Assembly: GCA_000999395.1 (NCBI GenBank)
Contig: LCOM01000018.1
Location: 1-12,594, forward strand
DNA length: 12,594 nucleotides
DNA from: Parcubacteria group bacterium GW2011_GWA2_47_7
Lineage (GTDB): Bacteria; Patescibacteriota; Minisyncoccia; Phycocordibacterales; UBA6899
Direction: 5' to 3'
Shown here: positions 1 to 6,592 of the stretch, piece after piece
Position numbering within the stretch: position 1 is the stretch's first letter
How the letters are laid out: each line of letters begins with the position of its first letter
Notes under the pieces: model-generated
The model's input: only the letters and a program-made list of their open reading frames with translations
The model's database searches: none
What the model was told of the DNA's origin: nothing
Program-made: the position numbers and the translations under genes

Positions 1-763
1 GCACAAGTTCCTATATGACATTGGAGCGGTGAGTTATCCCGAACCATTTTTGCGCCTCCAAAACGTCGGGCTCATCATGGCAGACGACGGACGAAAGATG
101 AGTAAGCGTTATGGTAACGTCATTAATCCCGACGATATCGTACTCCAATTCGGTGCTGACTCACTTCGCCTTTATGAAATGTTCATGGGCCCATTTGGGC
201 AATCTATTGCCTGGTCAACCGATAATTTGATCGGGGCACGCAGATTCATCGAGCGTGTATGGAAATTACAGGAAAAAGTCGTTGACACGGCACCCGAAGA
301 CAAGGCGATCGAGCTTCTGCGCCATCAAACCATCAAAAAAGTCACCGAAGACATTGAGTGCTTTGCCTTCAATACTGCCATCTCGCAAATGATGATATAC
401 GTTAATCTTCTTGAGAAGCAGTCGGCAATCCACTCCGACATATTTGCGGAATTGATCGTTCTTTTGGCTCCGTTCACGCCATTCATGTCGGAAGAGCTCT
501 GGAGCATGTCGGGGCATACGGATTCGGTGCACCTTGCCGCATGGCCCACATTCGACGCAAAGAAAACCATATCTGATGACATGACCATCGCGGTCCAGGT
601 CAACGGTAAGCTGCGCGACACCTTCACCGTTCTTCGTCATACAAACGAAGATGCCATCCGAGCGCTCGCGCTTGAAAGGGATTTAGTCAAAAAATGGATA
701 GATGAAAAAGAGGTGAAGAAAATCATCTATGTGCGCGAAAAATTAGTCAACATTGTGTTGTAG
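1..763 (+). CDS. leuS: Leucyl-tRNA synthetase, C-terminal fragment (5' end outside window)
   Basis: This is the C-terminal ~253 residues of a cytoplasmic class I aminoacyl-tRNA synthetase that charges tRNA-Leu. The reading frame is already open at base 2, so the gene starts upstream of the window. The KMSKS signature appears as KMSKR (bases 95-109), followed by GNVINPDDIV and by the LeuRS-typical stretch RLYEMFMGPF. The second half is the helical anticodon-binding domain (FTPFMSEELW) and then the small C-terminal domain containing VQVNGKLRDT. KMSKR in place of KMSKS is a tolerated variant in the family. The gene ends in tandem stop codons, TAG then TAA. A weak terminator and a separate promoter follow, so it probably closes its own transcription unit. 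The assignment as LeuRS rather than Val/IleRS rests on the MGPF and NGKLRD motifs. Confidence 0.95.
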   Translation, partial: HKFLYDIGAVSYPEPFLRLQNVGLIMADDGRKMSKRYGNVINPDDIVLQFGADSLRLYEMFMGPFGQSIAWSTDNLIGARRFIERVWKLQEKVVDTAPEDKAIELLRHQTIKKVTEDIECFAFNTAISQMMIYVNLLEKQSAIHSDIFAELIVLLAPFTPFMSEELWSMSGHTDSVHLAAWPTFDAKKTISDDMTIAVQVNGKLRDTFTVLRHTNEDAIRALALERDLVKKWIDEKEVKKIIYVREKLVNIVL

Positions 764-774
764 TAAAAAAGTAC

Positions 775-804
775 ATAAAAAACCCCTTAATTAAGGCTAT
801 TTTT
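775..804 (+). terminator. Weak candidate intrinsic terminator after leuS
   Basis: A palindrome at 785-796 (CCTT, loop AATT, AAGG) is flanked by an A-run on the left and a T-run (ATTTTT) on the right. The core stem is only four base pairs, but the A and T tracts could extend it across a small internal loop. It lies just after the leuS stop codon, where a terminator is expected. The symmetry means it could work in either direction. Confidence 0.4.
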
Positions 805-833
805 GTAGTCCTGTCGATAACTTACAAAGTAAC

Positions 834-861
834 TTGACAATAATCCTTGGGGTGCTAAAAC
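834..861 (+). promoter_or_regulatory. Candidate promoter of the sigma-4/HARE-HTH gene
   Basis: A consensus -35 hexamer TTGACA (834-839) is followed after 16 bases by TAAAAC (856-861), which matches four of six positions of the -10 consensus. Transcription would start near 868 and give a leader of about 70 bases. The -10 is weak, so the call rests mainly on the perfect -35 and on its place between the leuS terminator and the next gene. Confidence 0.4.
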
Positions 862-870
862 TAAACATAA

Positions 871-910
871 CCGAGTATTGGAGGGGAACTGTCAATACCG
901 AGCATATTAT
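871..910 (+). promoter_or_regulatory. Hairpin and short direct repeat in the 5' leader of the HTH gene
   Basis: GTATTG (875-880) and CAATAC (893-898) can pair in a six-base stem around a 12-base loop. An ACCGAG(T/C)AT direct repeat (870-878 and 897-905) overlaps both arms. This could be a protein-binding operator for the adjacent DNA-binding protein or an RNA element. No known riboswitch class was recognised. Confidence 0.3.
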
Positions 911-938
911 TTTTTGATTATTAATTTTTTTGATTTTT

Positions 939-1973
939 ATGAGCAACATCAGCATATCGTTTAAGCCAAAGTCAGTCACGAAGCACTTCCTCGGGGTGTT
1001 GCCTCGTCGTGCGCAGGACGTAATTACGAAGCGTTATGGTCTTGGCACAGAAACCAAAAAGATGACTTTGGAGGCGATCGGGGAGAGCTACGGTATTACC
1101 CGAGAGCGCGTCCGACAAATTGAAAATTTTGCTCTTACGACAATTCGCAAATCTGACGCCTTCAAGGAGCAGATGCCCGCGTTCGATGAACTGCGACAAA
1201 GCATGGTCTCCATGGGCTCGATAGTTCCCGAACAAGACTTTTTGACCACCATGTCAAATGAGAAGTCTACTCAAAATCATATTCACTTCCTTCTCGTCCT
1301 TGGAGAGCTTTTTACAAAACACAAAGAGGATGATGATTTTGCTCATCGTTGGAGCACCGACCCGGAAACAGCAGAGAAGGTTCACGAATCACTCCGCAAG
1401 CTCTACGCATCACTCTCAGACGACGATCTCATTGAGGAATCCAAGATGATTGAGCGGTTCCTTTCTCACATCAAGGATGTATCCGAAGAGTACAAGAATG
1501 AAGAGATCATGCGTCGCTGGCTCTCACTCTCAAAGAAGATGGGAAAAAATCCGCTCGGTGAGTGGGGGATGGCCTCATCGCCCAATGTATCTGCGCGAGG
1601 TGTACGCGACTATGCGTTTCTCGTACTCCGCAAGCACGGATCTCCCATGCACTTCACGGAAGTTGCGAAAGCCATCGGAGATCATTTTGATAAGCGCGCG
1701 CACATCGCAACAACCCACAACGAGCTCATTAAGGATAAGCGATTTGTGCTTGTTGGACGCGGACTTTATGCACTTTCTGAATGGGGATATTCCACTGGGG
1801 TAGTGCGCGATGTCATTGGAGAAGTCATCAAGAAAAATGGACCACTCACCCGTGAAGAGGTTGTGGACAAAGTAATGCGTGAGCGTTACGTAAAGCCAAA
1901 TACTATCCTAGTGAATCTTCAAAATCCGAAATATTTTAAGAAAAGCAAAGAGGGTAAATTCTCAGCAGCATAA
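939..1973 (+). CDS. Sigma-70 region 4-like HTH plus HARE-HTH domain protein
   Basis: This predicted cytoplasmic DNA-binding protein has 344 residues from the ATG at 939. An in-frame TTG lies three codons earlier, but the ATG is preferred. Residues ~18-71 form a helix-turn-helix matching sigma-70 region 4.2 (KRYGLG..., LEAIGESYGITRERVRQIE). Sigma region 2, which binds core polymerase and melts the -10, is absent, so it is unlikely to be an independent sigma factor. A helical linker follows (~75-215). Residues ~220-285 resemble a HARE-HTH winged helix (HFTEVAKAIGDHF..., RFVLVGRGLYALSEWG), the fold of the RNA polymerase delta subunit. Residues ~287-344 look like a second, degenerate copy (PLTREEVVDKVMRERYVKPNTI). 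Similar sigma-4/HARE proteins are common in CPR genomes. A role in modulating RNA polymerase is an inference. It appears to be transcribed alone. Confidence 0.8.
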   Translation: MSNISISFKPKSVTKHFLGVLPRRAQDVITKRYGLGTETKKMTLEAIGESYGITRERVRQIENFALTTIRKSDAFKEQMPAFDELRQSMVSMGSIVPEQDFLTTMSNEKSTQNHIHFLLVLGELFTKHKEDDDFAHRWSTDPETAEKVHESLRKLYASLSDDDLIEESKMIERFLSHIKDVSEEYKNEEIMRRWLSLSKKMGKNPLGEWGMASSPNVSARGVRDYAFLVLRKHGSPMHFTEVAKAIGDHFDKRAHIATTHNELIKDKRFVLVGRGLYALSEWGYSTGVVRDVIGEVIKKNGPLTREEVVDKVMRERYVKPNTILVNLQNPKYFKKSKEGKFSAA

Positions 1974-1977
1974 CAAA

Positions 1978-2005
1978 AACACTCCGTCCAACAGGACGGA
2001 GTGTT
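1978..2005. terminator. Perfect 12-bp hairpin, terminator-like, between the HTH gene and the next operon
   Basis: AACACTCCGTCC (1978-1989), loop AACA, and GGACGGAGTGTT (1994-2005) pair perfectly. The stem begins four bases after the stop codon, where a terminator for the upstream gene is expected. The plus-strand 3' flank is TTCGTTCC, a poor U-tract. The left flank ACAAAAAC would give a good U-run if transcribed from the minus strand. It may act in both directions or simply protect the 3' end of the upstream mRNA. Confidence 0.65.
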
Positions 2006-2007
2006 CG

Positions 2008-2036
2008 TTCCACAAATGTCTTATTTACGCTATACT
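2008..2036 (+). promoter_or_regulatory. Promoter directly abutting the ATG of the next operon
   Basis: The -10 TATACT (2031-2036) matches five of six consensus bases. A weak -35, TTCCAC (2008-2013), lies 17 bases upstream. Only seven bases separate the -10 from the ATG at 2044, so transcription should begin at or one base before the start codon and yield a leaderless mRNA. Confidence 0.55.
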
Positions 2037-2043
2037 CAGTACC

Positions 2044-3267
2044 ATGGATGCGGTGACGATCCTTTTTGATAAGCCTTTTTTTCATATCCTTGCACAAGCG
2101 TACGGTATTTTTTCTGCTACCGCATTCATTTGGGGGCCAATAGCAAGCGTATGGCTTGCCCAAAAACTTTGGCTAGAATATGTCCGCAAAAACTACATTC
2201 TAAAAAACTTTGATTTCATTATGCTTGAAATAAAGCTCCCTCGAACAATAGACAAAACCCCCGTAGCTATGGAACTCGTTTTGCAATCGCTTCATCAGGG
2301 TGCTTCGCCAAATTGGTATGATAAGTGGTGGCGAGGAAAGGTGAAGCCATGGTTTTCACTTGAGGTCATCTCTATTGAAGGAAATGTAAAATTTTTGATT
2401 CGTACTCCTTCCGGCTTCAAAAAAGTCATTGAAAGTCACATTTATGCACAATATCCCGATATTGAGGTTATCGAGGTACAGGATTATATTTCACTCGCGC
2501 CTTATATTCACGAAAAGAATGAATGGAGCATGTGGGGGTGTGAATTTGCGCTAACCAAGCCGGACCCATATCCGATAAAAACGTATGTTGACTATGGGCT
2601 CGATTCATCAATGATGAAGGAGGAGCAAAAAAGTGACCCTATTACCTCTATGATTGAATTTCTTGGCAGCATCGGTAGGGGGCAACAAATTTGGATGCAG
2701 ATTCTCGTTCAGGCGAACGGTGAGCGCTACAATACTCCGGGAAAATGGTTCAAAAAACACGACTGGAAAGATGAAGGGAAGCGACTCATCAAAGATATGC
2801 AGTCAAAAAACTCAGCGGAAGATGCTCCAAAACCAACAAAGGGAGATCAAGATATTATGACGGCAATTGAGCGTTCTCTCGCAAAGATTGGCTTTGATGT
2901 TGGCATTCGAGCAATCTACATTGCACAAAGAGAATTTTTTGACCCAGCGACGATAACCGGAATTACGGGTTCATTCCGCCAATATAGCTCACCAACACTA
3001 AATGGGTTCAGGCCATGTAACACACCGTCATTTAGTTATCCGTGGCAGGACTACCACTCAATAAGAGAAAATAAGAAGAAAAAGAAATTATTTGACTCCT
3101 ATGTGCGACGGTCATATTTTTATCCTCCATACAAGAAAAAACCTTTTGTACTCAACTCCGAGGAGCTAGCGACTATCTACCACTTCCCGGGTGGTGTCGC
3201 GGAAACGCCGACATTTACACGCATCGACTCTCGCAAAGGTGAACCTCCTGCTAATCTTCCGATATAA
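2044..3267 (+). CDS. CPR-type membrane protein resembling the N-terminal half of TraG/HerA-like secretion ATPases
   Basis: This 407-residue protein is of uncertain function. Residues ~15-40 form one hydrophobic segment, probably a membrane anchor, followed by the basic helix LWLEYVRKNY. The body is soluble alpha/beta with no Walker A or B motif. The C-terminal stretch (FVLNSEELATIYHFPGG..., TPTFTRIDSRKGEPP.NLP, ~368-407) resembles, from memory, a segment that in CPR and archaeal proteins immediately precedes a VirB4/HerA-type ATPase domain. Here the gene stops at exactly that point, so it may be a standalone partner of an ATPase encoded elsewhere. Lysine-rich residues ~342-349 suggest a flexible cytoplasmic linker. 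It leads a likely operon and overlaps mltG by one base (TAATG), which implies translational coupling. The reading frame is certain; the functional link is inference. Confidence 0.75.
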   Translation: MDAVTILFDKPFFHILAQAYGIFSATAFIWGPIASVWLAQKLWLEYVRKNYILKNFDFIMLEIKLPRTIDKTPVAMELVLQSLHQGASPNWYDKWWRGKVKPWFSLEVISIEGNVKFLIRTPSGFKKVIESHIYAQYPDIEVIEVQDYISLAPYIHEKNEWSMWGCEFALTKPDPYPIKTYVDYGLDSSMMKEEQKSDPITSMIEFLGSIGRGQQIWMQILVQANGERYNTPGKWFKKHDWKDEGKRLIKDMQSKNSAEDAPKPTKGDQDIMTAIERSLAKIGFDVGIRAIYIAQREFFDPATITGITGSFRQYSSPTLNGFRPCNTPSFSYPWQDYHSIRENKKKKKLFDSYVRRSYFYPPYKKKPFVLNSEELATIYHFPGGVAETPTFTRIDSRKGEPPANLPI

Positions 3268-4301
3268 TGTTTATTACCAAATTGGAGCAAGTCGGTGTAC
3301 ATCCGGCAATAAATACGGAGTCCCAAAATACTGACCGTCCTCCCCAAAAAAACCGCACATTACTTTTCCTTGTGGTCTCCTTGATTCTTGTTCTTTGTGC
3401 TACGCTTGTCTATGCTTGGAGACTCACTCTTCCCCCTGCGACTCTCGTACGGAGTGTCATAGTAGAGATTGAGCATGGAAGTAATGTTCGCTCCATCGCG
3501 AGCGTGCTTGAGCGCGAAGGCGTTATTCGATCTGCGACACTGTTTACGCTTCTCGCAGTCTGGAGTGACGCAGAAAAATCGCTCGGCTCAGGAGTATACA
3601 TATTTAAAATGCCAATGAACGTCTTTGTAGTGCTCGAACAGGTACGACTTCAAGATCATGGCATCGAAAGATTAAAAATCACCATTCCCGAAGGCACCAC
3701 ACTTGCACAAATGAGTTCACTGATTGCAAAAAAACTTCCCGAATTTGATAGCTCAGCGTTTGCGACGGCGACGGAAGGGAGGGAGGGATATCTTTTTCCT
3801 GATACTTACTTCTTTTATGCCAATGCAACAAGCGGACCTATCGTTGAGGCGCTTGCTCAAAACTTTGAGGAAAGAACAAGGGGGCTACAAGATGAGACAA
3901 GGTTGACCGGAAGGGATTGGGGAGAAATCATTGTGATGGCTTCACTCATCGAAGAAGAGGCAGTGGAGGATGTAGATAGAAAAATTGTCTCTGGAATACT
4001 TTGGTCGAGGATCAATATTGGAATGCGACTTCAAGTCGATGCGCCCTTTGTCTATATCATGTCCAAATCGTCCTCAGAGATATCATTGGATGACCTAAAA
4101 TACGATTCACCGTATAATACCTACCTTTACAAGGGTCTCCCACCAGCTCCGATCTCAAATCCGGGCTTACTCGCCATTGATGCGGCCATGCATCCGACTG
4201 AGACAAAGTATCTCTATTATCTCTCAGATAAAGAGGGGGTTATGCACTACGCAAAGACTTTTGAAGAGCACAAGCTCAACAAAGCAAAATATCTGTATTA
4301 A
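3267..4301 (+). CDS. mltG: Endolytic murein transglycosylase MltG (YceG-like)
   Basis: MltG is a membrane-anchored lytic transglycosylase that cuts nascent glycan strands and so ends peptidoglycan polymerisation. The 344 residues begin with a ~30-residue cytoplasmic tail and one transmembrane helix (~31-51). A LysM-like region follows (~62-140, VEIEHGSNVRSIASVLEREGVI), then the YceG catalytic domain. Visible family motifs are GYLFPDTYFF (174-183), MASLIEEEA (224-232), RLQVDAPFVY (254-263) and YNTYLYKGLPPAPISNPG (283-300). The probable catalytic glutamate is E229, by analogy with E218 of the E. coli enzyme. The C-terminus HYAKTFEEHKLNKAKYL is typical. Its ATG overlaps the preceding stop codon by one base, and murC follows after 12 bases. 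The length fits the family. Confidence 0.95.
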   Translation: MFITKLEQVGVHPAINTESQNTDRPPQKNRTLLFLVVSLILVLCATLVYAWRLTLPPATLVRSVIVEIEHGSNVRSIASVLEREGVIRSATLFTLLAVWSDAEKSLGSGVYIFKMPMNVFVVLEQVRLQDHGIERLKITIPEGTTLAQMSSLIAKKLPEFDSSAFATATEGREGYLFPDTYFFYANATSGPIVEALAQNFEERTRGLQDETRLTGRDWGEIIVMASLIEEEAVEDVDRKIVSGILWSRINIGMRLQVDAPFVYIMSKSSSEISLDDLKYDSPYNTYLYKGLPPAPISNPGLLAIDAAMHPTETKYLYYLSDKEGVMHYAKTFEEHKLNKAKYLY

Positions 4302-4313
4302 GATGTATTCCAA

Positions 4314-5678
4314 ATGGATATCAACAACATTACCAAGGCGCATTTTATCGGAGTGGGTGGGATAGGCGTATCTGCCATCATTCGACTCTTTGATGATCGC
4401 GGAATAGTCATTAGCGGATCAGATGGCACATTGCCGGAATCGGGCATGCTTCCGGAAGGACGGTATCACGAAGGTCATGATGCAAATAACGTATCGGGTG
4501 ATACATCAGTCATTATTTATTCTCCTGCGGTTCCACACGATAATCCCGAGCGCATGCGCGGGGCGGAACTTGGGATCACACAACTTTCCTATCCGGAAGC
4601 GCTGGCATTGGTCACGAAGCATAATCACACGATCGCAGTATCGGGAACGCACGGAAAGTCGACGACCACCGCACTACTCGGTCGACTATTCCAAGAAGGG
4701 GGACTCGATGCATCGGTCATCGTCGGAGCAGATGTTCCCGAGTGGAATCACAACTATCACAAGGGGATTGGCGACCTCTTTATCGTTGAAGCATGTGAAT
4801 ACCGTCGAAATATGATGAACCTCTCTCCGCAGGCAATTCTCCTCACCAATCTGGAGCTTGACCATCCGGATTATTACCACGATCTTGCCGATGTCAAAAG
4901 TGCTTTTCGTGACTATATAGAAAAATTATCTGGAGAGGATTTGCTCATTATAAACAACGACGATGCGAATATCCGCGACATCACTAAAGACTTCGATGCG
5001 ATTATCGTTCGGTATGGCGTCGGAGGAGGGGCTGACCTCGTCGCGCGCAATATCGAGCAAGGAAGTACGGAACAAACATTCGAACTTGTATGGAAGGGGA
5101 CTTCTCTCGGAATATTTTCCACCCCACTTCCCGGACTTTTTAATATTTATAATATTCTCGCTGCTTGTGCGACCTATCTTGCATACAGCGGACGGTCCGA
5201 CATTATCCAACGAGTGCTGACAAAATTTACAGGAGTCGGAAGAAGATTTGAAGTACTAGGCACGCTCCAAAACGCAATCATCATCTCAGACTATGCGCAC
5301 CACCCCACAGCACTTGCCGCAGTCGTTGAGGCGGCGCGCACACGATACAAGGGCAAAAATATTTTGACAGTATTTCGACCCCACCACAGAGAACGCACCA
5401 TCAAACTGATGGACGATTTTGTAACAACAATACTCGGCATTCCTCACTGTATTCTTGTCGAAATTTATGATGTTCCAGGACGAGAGGAAGAAACGCTCGT
5501 GAGCTCGAAAGATATCATTGAACGTGTTTTCACTCACGACCCCCGGAAAGATGTTATTTATGCAAAGGACCTTGCTGAGGCGGAACAAATTACTCGAAAT
5601 CAGTCCTCACTCTTTGATGTCATTCTTGTTGTCGGCGCTGGAGATGCCGACCATCTCGCAAGACGGCTTATCAAATAA
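4314..5678 (+). CDS. murC: UDP-N-acetylmuramate--L-alanine ligase
   Basis: MurC is a cytoplasmic ATP-dependent ligase that adds L-alanine to UDP-MurNAc, the first step of stem-peptide assembly. The 454 residues show the three Mur domains. There is an N-terminal UDP-binding Rossmann fold (GVGGIGVS, 13-20), a central ATPase domain with P-loop GTHGKSTTT (111-119), the motif VEACEYRRN (158-166), and LELDHPDYY (180-188). The C-terminal domain has FTGVGRRFE (305-313) and SDYAHHPT (325-332). The HPDYY sequence and the DYAHHPT motif favour MurC over MurD/E/F; Mpl is an alternative, but the length and the mltG neighbour favour MurC. FRPHHRERT replaces the more usual FQPHRYTRT, a mild divergence. There is no evident Shine-Dalgarno sequence. 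An out-of-frame ATG 11 bases upstream has no coding value. Confidence 0.93.
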   Translation: MDINNITKAHFIGVGGIGVSAIIRLFDDRGIVISGSDGTLPESGMLPEGRYHEGHDANNVSGDTSVIIYSPAVPHDNPERMRGAELGITQLSYPEALALVTKHNHTIAVSGTHGKSTTTALLGRLFQEGGLDASVIVGADVPEWNHNYHKGIGDLFIVEACEYRRNMMNLSPQAILLTNLELDHPDYYHDLADVKSAFRDYIEKLSGEDLLIINNDDANIRDITKDFDAIIVRYGVGGGADLVARNIEQGSTEQTFELVWKGTSLGIFSTPLPGLFNIYNILAACATYLAYSGRSDIIQRVLTKFTGVGRRFEVLGTLQNAIIISDYAHHPTALAAVVEAARTRYKGKNILTVFRPHHRERTIKLMDDFVTTILGIPHCILVEIYDVPGREEETLVSSKDIIERVFTHDPRKDVIYAKDLAEAEQITRNQSSLFDVILVVGAGDADHLARRLIK

Positions 5679-5683
5679 TCTCT

Positions 5684-6241
5684 ATGAAAACACACACACT
5701 CGCCTTTGTTGACTTAGAAATGACCGGTCTCGACCCTTTTCAGCACGAAATTATCGAAATCGGTATTGTGCTCGCCAAACAAGTGACAGGCGAAGATGGA
5801 AAACAAATCTTAGAGGCATTATCGGAACACAATATACAACTAAAGCCGGAACATATCGAAAATGCCGACCCAAAGGCGCTTGAGGTCAATAAATATCACG
5901 CTCGCGACTGGAGTCTCGCTATTCCTCAACAAGAGGGATTGTCACAAGCAGCAAAGCTTCTCGATGGCACAGTATTTGTCGCACAAAACGTTGCGCTTGA
6001 TTGGGCATTTCTGCAATATGCTGGAAGTCGACACCATATTGATTTCGACAAGCTCGCACACTATCACAAACTAGATCTCGCCTCGATGGCGTTTGGAAAG
6101 CTGTATCACGAACCCAAGCTTTTCAAATTTAGTTTGCGCGAAATGACAGAATATTTTGAAGTCACAAATCAGAATGCACACACCGCACTCGCCGATGCGC
6201 GCGCAACGTTTGAAGTTTGCAAAAAACTCCTCGCAATGTAG
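5684..6241 (+). CDS. DEDDh 3'-5' exonuclease (RNase T / DnaQ-like)
   Basis: This small cytoplasmic nuclease of 185 residues is made up almost entirely of the DnaQ-like exonuclease fold. All five metal-binding and catalytic residues of the DEDDh family are visible: D10 and E12 in FVDLEMTGLD, D106 in AQNVALDWAFL, and H166 and D171 in AHTALADAR. Enzymes of this class trim RNA or DNA from the 3' end with two divalent metals. Oligoribonuclease and a proofreading epsilon-like subunit both have this size. The ADPKALEVN.Y...DW segment (61-76) is shared by several subfamilies, so no symbol is given. It starts five bases after the murC stop, is probably the last gene of that operon, and has no Shine-Dalgarno sequence. 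A 350-base gap follows. Confidence 0.88.
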   Translation: MKTHTLAFVDLEMTGLDPFQHEIIEIGIVLAKQVTGEDGKQILEALSEHNIQLKPEHIENADPKALEVNKYHARDWSLAIPQQEGLSQAAKLLDGTVFVAQNVALDWAFLQYAGSRHHIDFDKLAHYHKLDLASMAFGKLYHEPKLFKFSLREMTEYFEVTNQNAHTALADARATFEVCKKLLAM

Positions 6242-6413
6242 TATTTTCCCAGATCACCCACAGAGGAAATATCATGCTCATCGCTCGTATGAAGCTCGTG
6301 AATCATATCGTTCTTACTGACGCAAACCTTATTCATCAAATTGTCTCTTTCCTAGAACATGGCATGGGTTACTCGCTTATTTTGATGTGATACTTTAGGA
6401 TTGTACACTCGTT

Positions 6414-6560
6414 ATGCAAGTGCGCATCTGCAATGGCGATATCGTGTGTTTTTATGATAACATGAAACAGTTCACTGAGGAGGAAATTGCAAGTGTTGCT
6501 CCCTCCGAGGTCCAAATACAAAACCGCAGCATTGCGGCTTTTTTCATTGATTTTCCTTGA
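6414..6560 (+). CDS. Possible 48-residue small protein (uncertain)
   Basis: An ATG at 6414 opens 48 codons ending at TGA 6558-6560. The product begins MQVRICNGDIVCFYDNMKQF and continues with the acidic stretch TEEEIASVAPSEVQ. It is preceded four bases upstream by a -10-like TACACT, close to the leaderless arrangement seen elsewhere in this window. Against it, its last third overlaps a strong terminator hairpin, no family was recognised, and the opposite strand is also open over the same region. It may be a small gene, a remnant of one, or chance. Confidence 0.2.
   Translation: MQVRICNGDIVCFYDNMKQFTEEEIASVAPSEVQIQNRSIAAFFIDFP
6479..6506 (+). ncRNA. Nested stem-loop upstream of the terminator (candidate small RNA or leader)
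   Basis: GGAGG (6479-6483) pairs with CCTCC (6502-6506), with an inner stem GCAA/TTGC (6489-6492 with 6496-6499) around a three-base loop. It sits about 18 bases ahead of an intrinsic terminator. Together they could be the structured 3' half of a short transcript. The RNA gene itself is hypothetical. Confidence 0.25.
6524..6544 (+). terminator. Intrinsic terminator upstream of mnmA
   Basis: CCGCA (6524-6528), loop GCAT and TGCGG (6533-6537) form a five-base GC-rich stem. A C and then six T residues (6539-6544) follow directly. This is the clearest plus-strand rho-independent terminator in the window. It ends transcripts entering from the exonuclease side or from a short transcript within the gap, and it lies just before the mnmA promoter. 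Confidence 0.75.
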
Positions 6561-6585
6561 AAGCCTTACTGGTGCATGTTACTGT
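6557..6585 (+). promoter_or_regulatory. Promoter of mnmA (extended -10, leaderless)
   Basis: The -35 TTGAAA (6557-6562) matches five of six consensus bases. After exactly 17 bases comes TACTGT (6580-6585), preceded by TG at 6577-6578 as in extended -10 promoters. The ATG at 6593 lies seven bases after the -10. This supports 6593 as the start of mnmA and rules out the upstream TTG at 6557, which is part of the -35. Confidence 0.5.
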
Positions 6586-6592
6586 GTGCAAA

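Larger units (their letters stand above)
6242..6592. other. 350-base intergenic region between the exonuclease gene and mnmA
   Basis: This is the only long gap in an otherwise tightly packed window. It contains a plausible weak promoter (TTGATG 6382-6387, 16 bases, TACACT 6404-6409), a GGAGG/CCTCC stem-loop (6479-6506), a clear intrinsic terminator (6524-6544) and the mnmA promoter. Several short frames are open on both strands, but none was recognised. No tRNA, tmRNA or known riboswitch was seen. It could encode a small RNA of ~130 bases, a small protein, or the remains of a decayed gene. Confidence 0.5.

Noticed and set aside
797..979. Minus-strand frame antisense to the HTH leader
   Set aside because: It has low-complexity composition from AT-rich sequence, overlaps the start of the HTH gene and matches no family.
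6274..6390. A 38-codon plus-strand frame with an AGAGG-like sequence upstream
   Set aside because: The product has no recognisable pattern, the rest of the window makes little use of Shine-Dalgarno sites, and both strands are open here.
6160..6560. Minus-strand open frames within the gap and across the end of the exonuclease gene
   Set aside because: They are under 60 codons in usable length, have no supported start or family match, and one is antisense to a clear gene. They may be remnants, but I could not support them as genes.
6557..6592. Earlier TTG or GTG starts for mnmA
   Set aside because: These codons overlap the predicted -35 and spacer. The conserved protein begins at the ATG at 6593.
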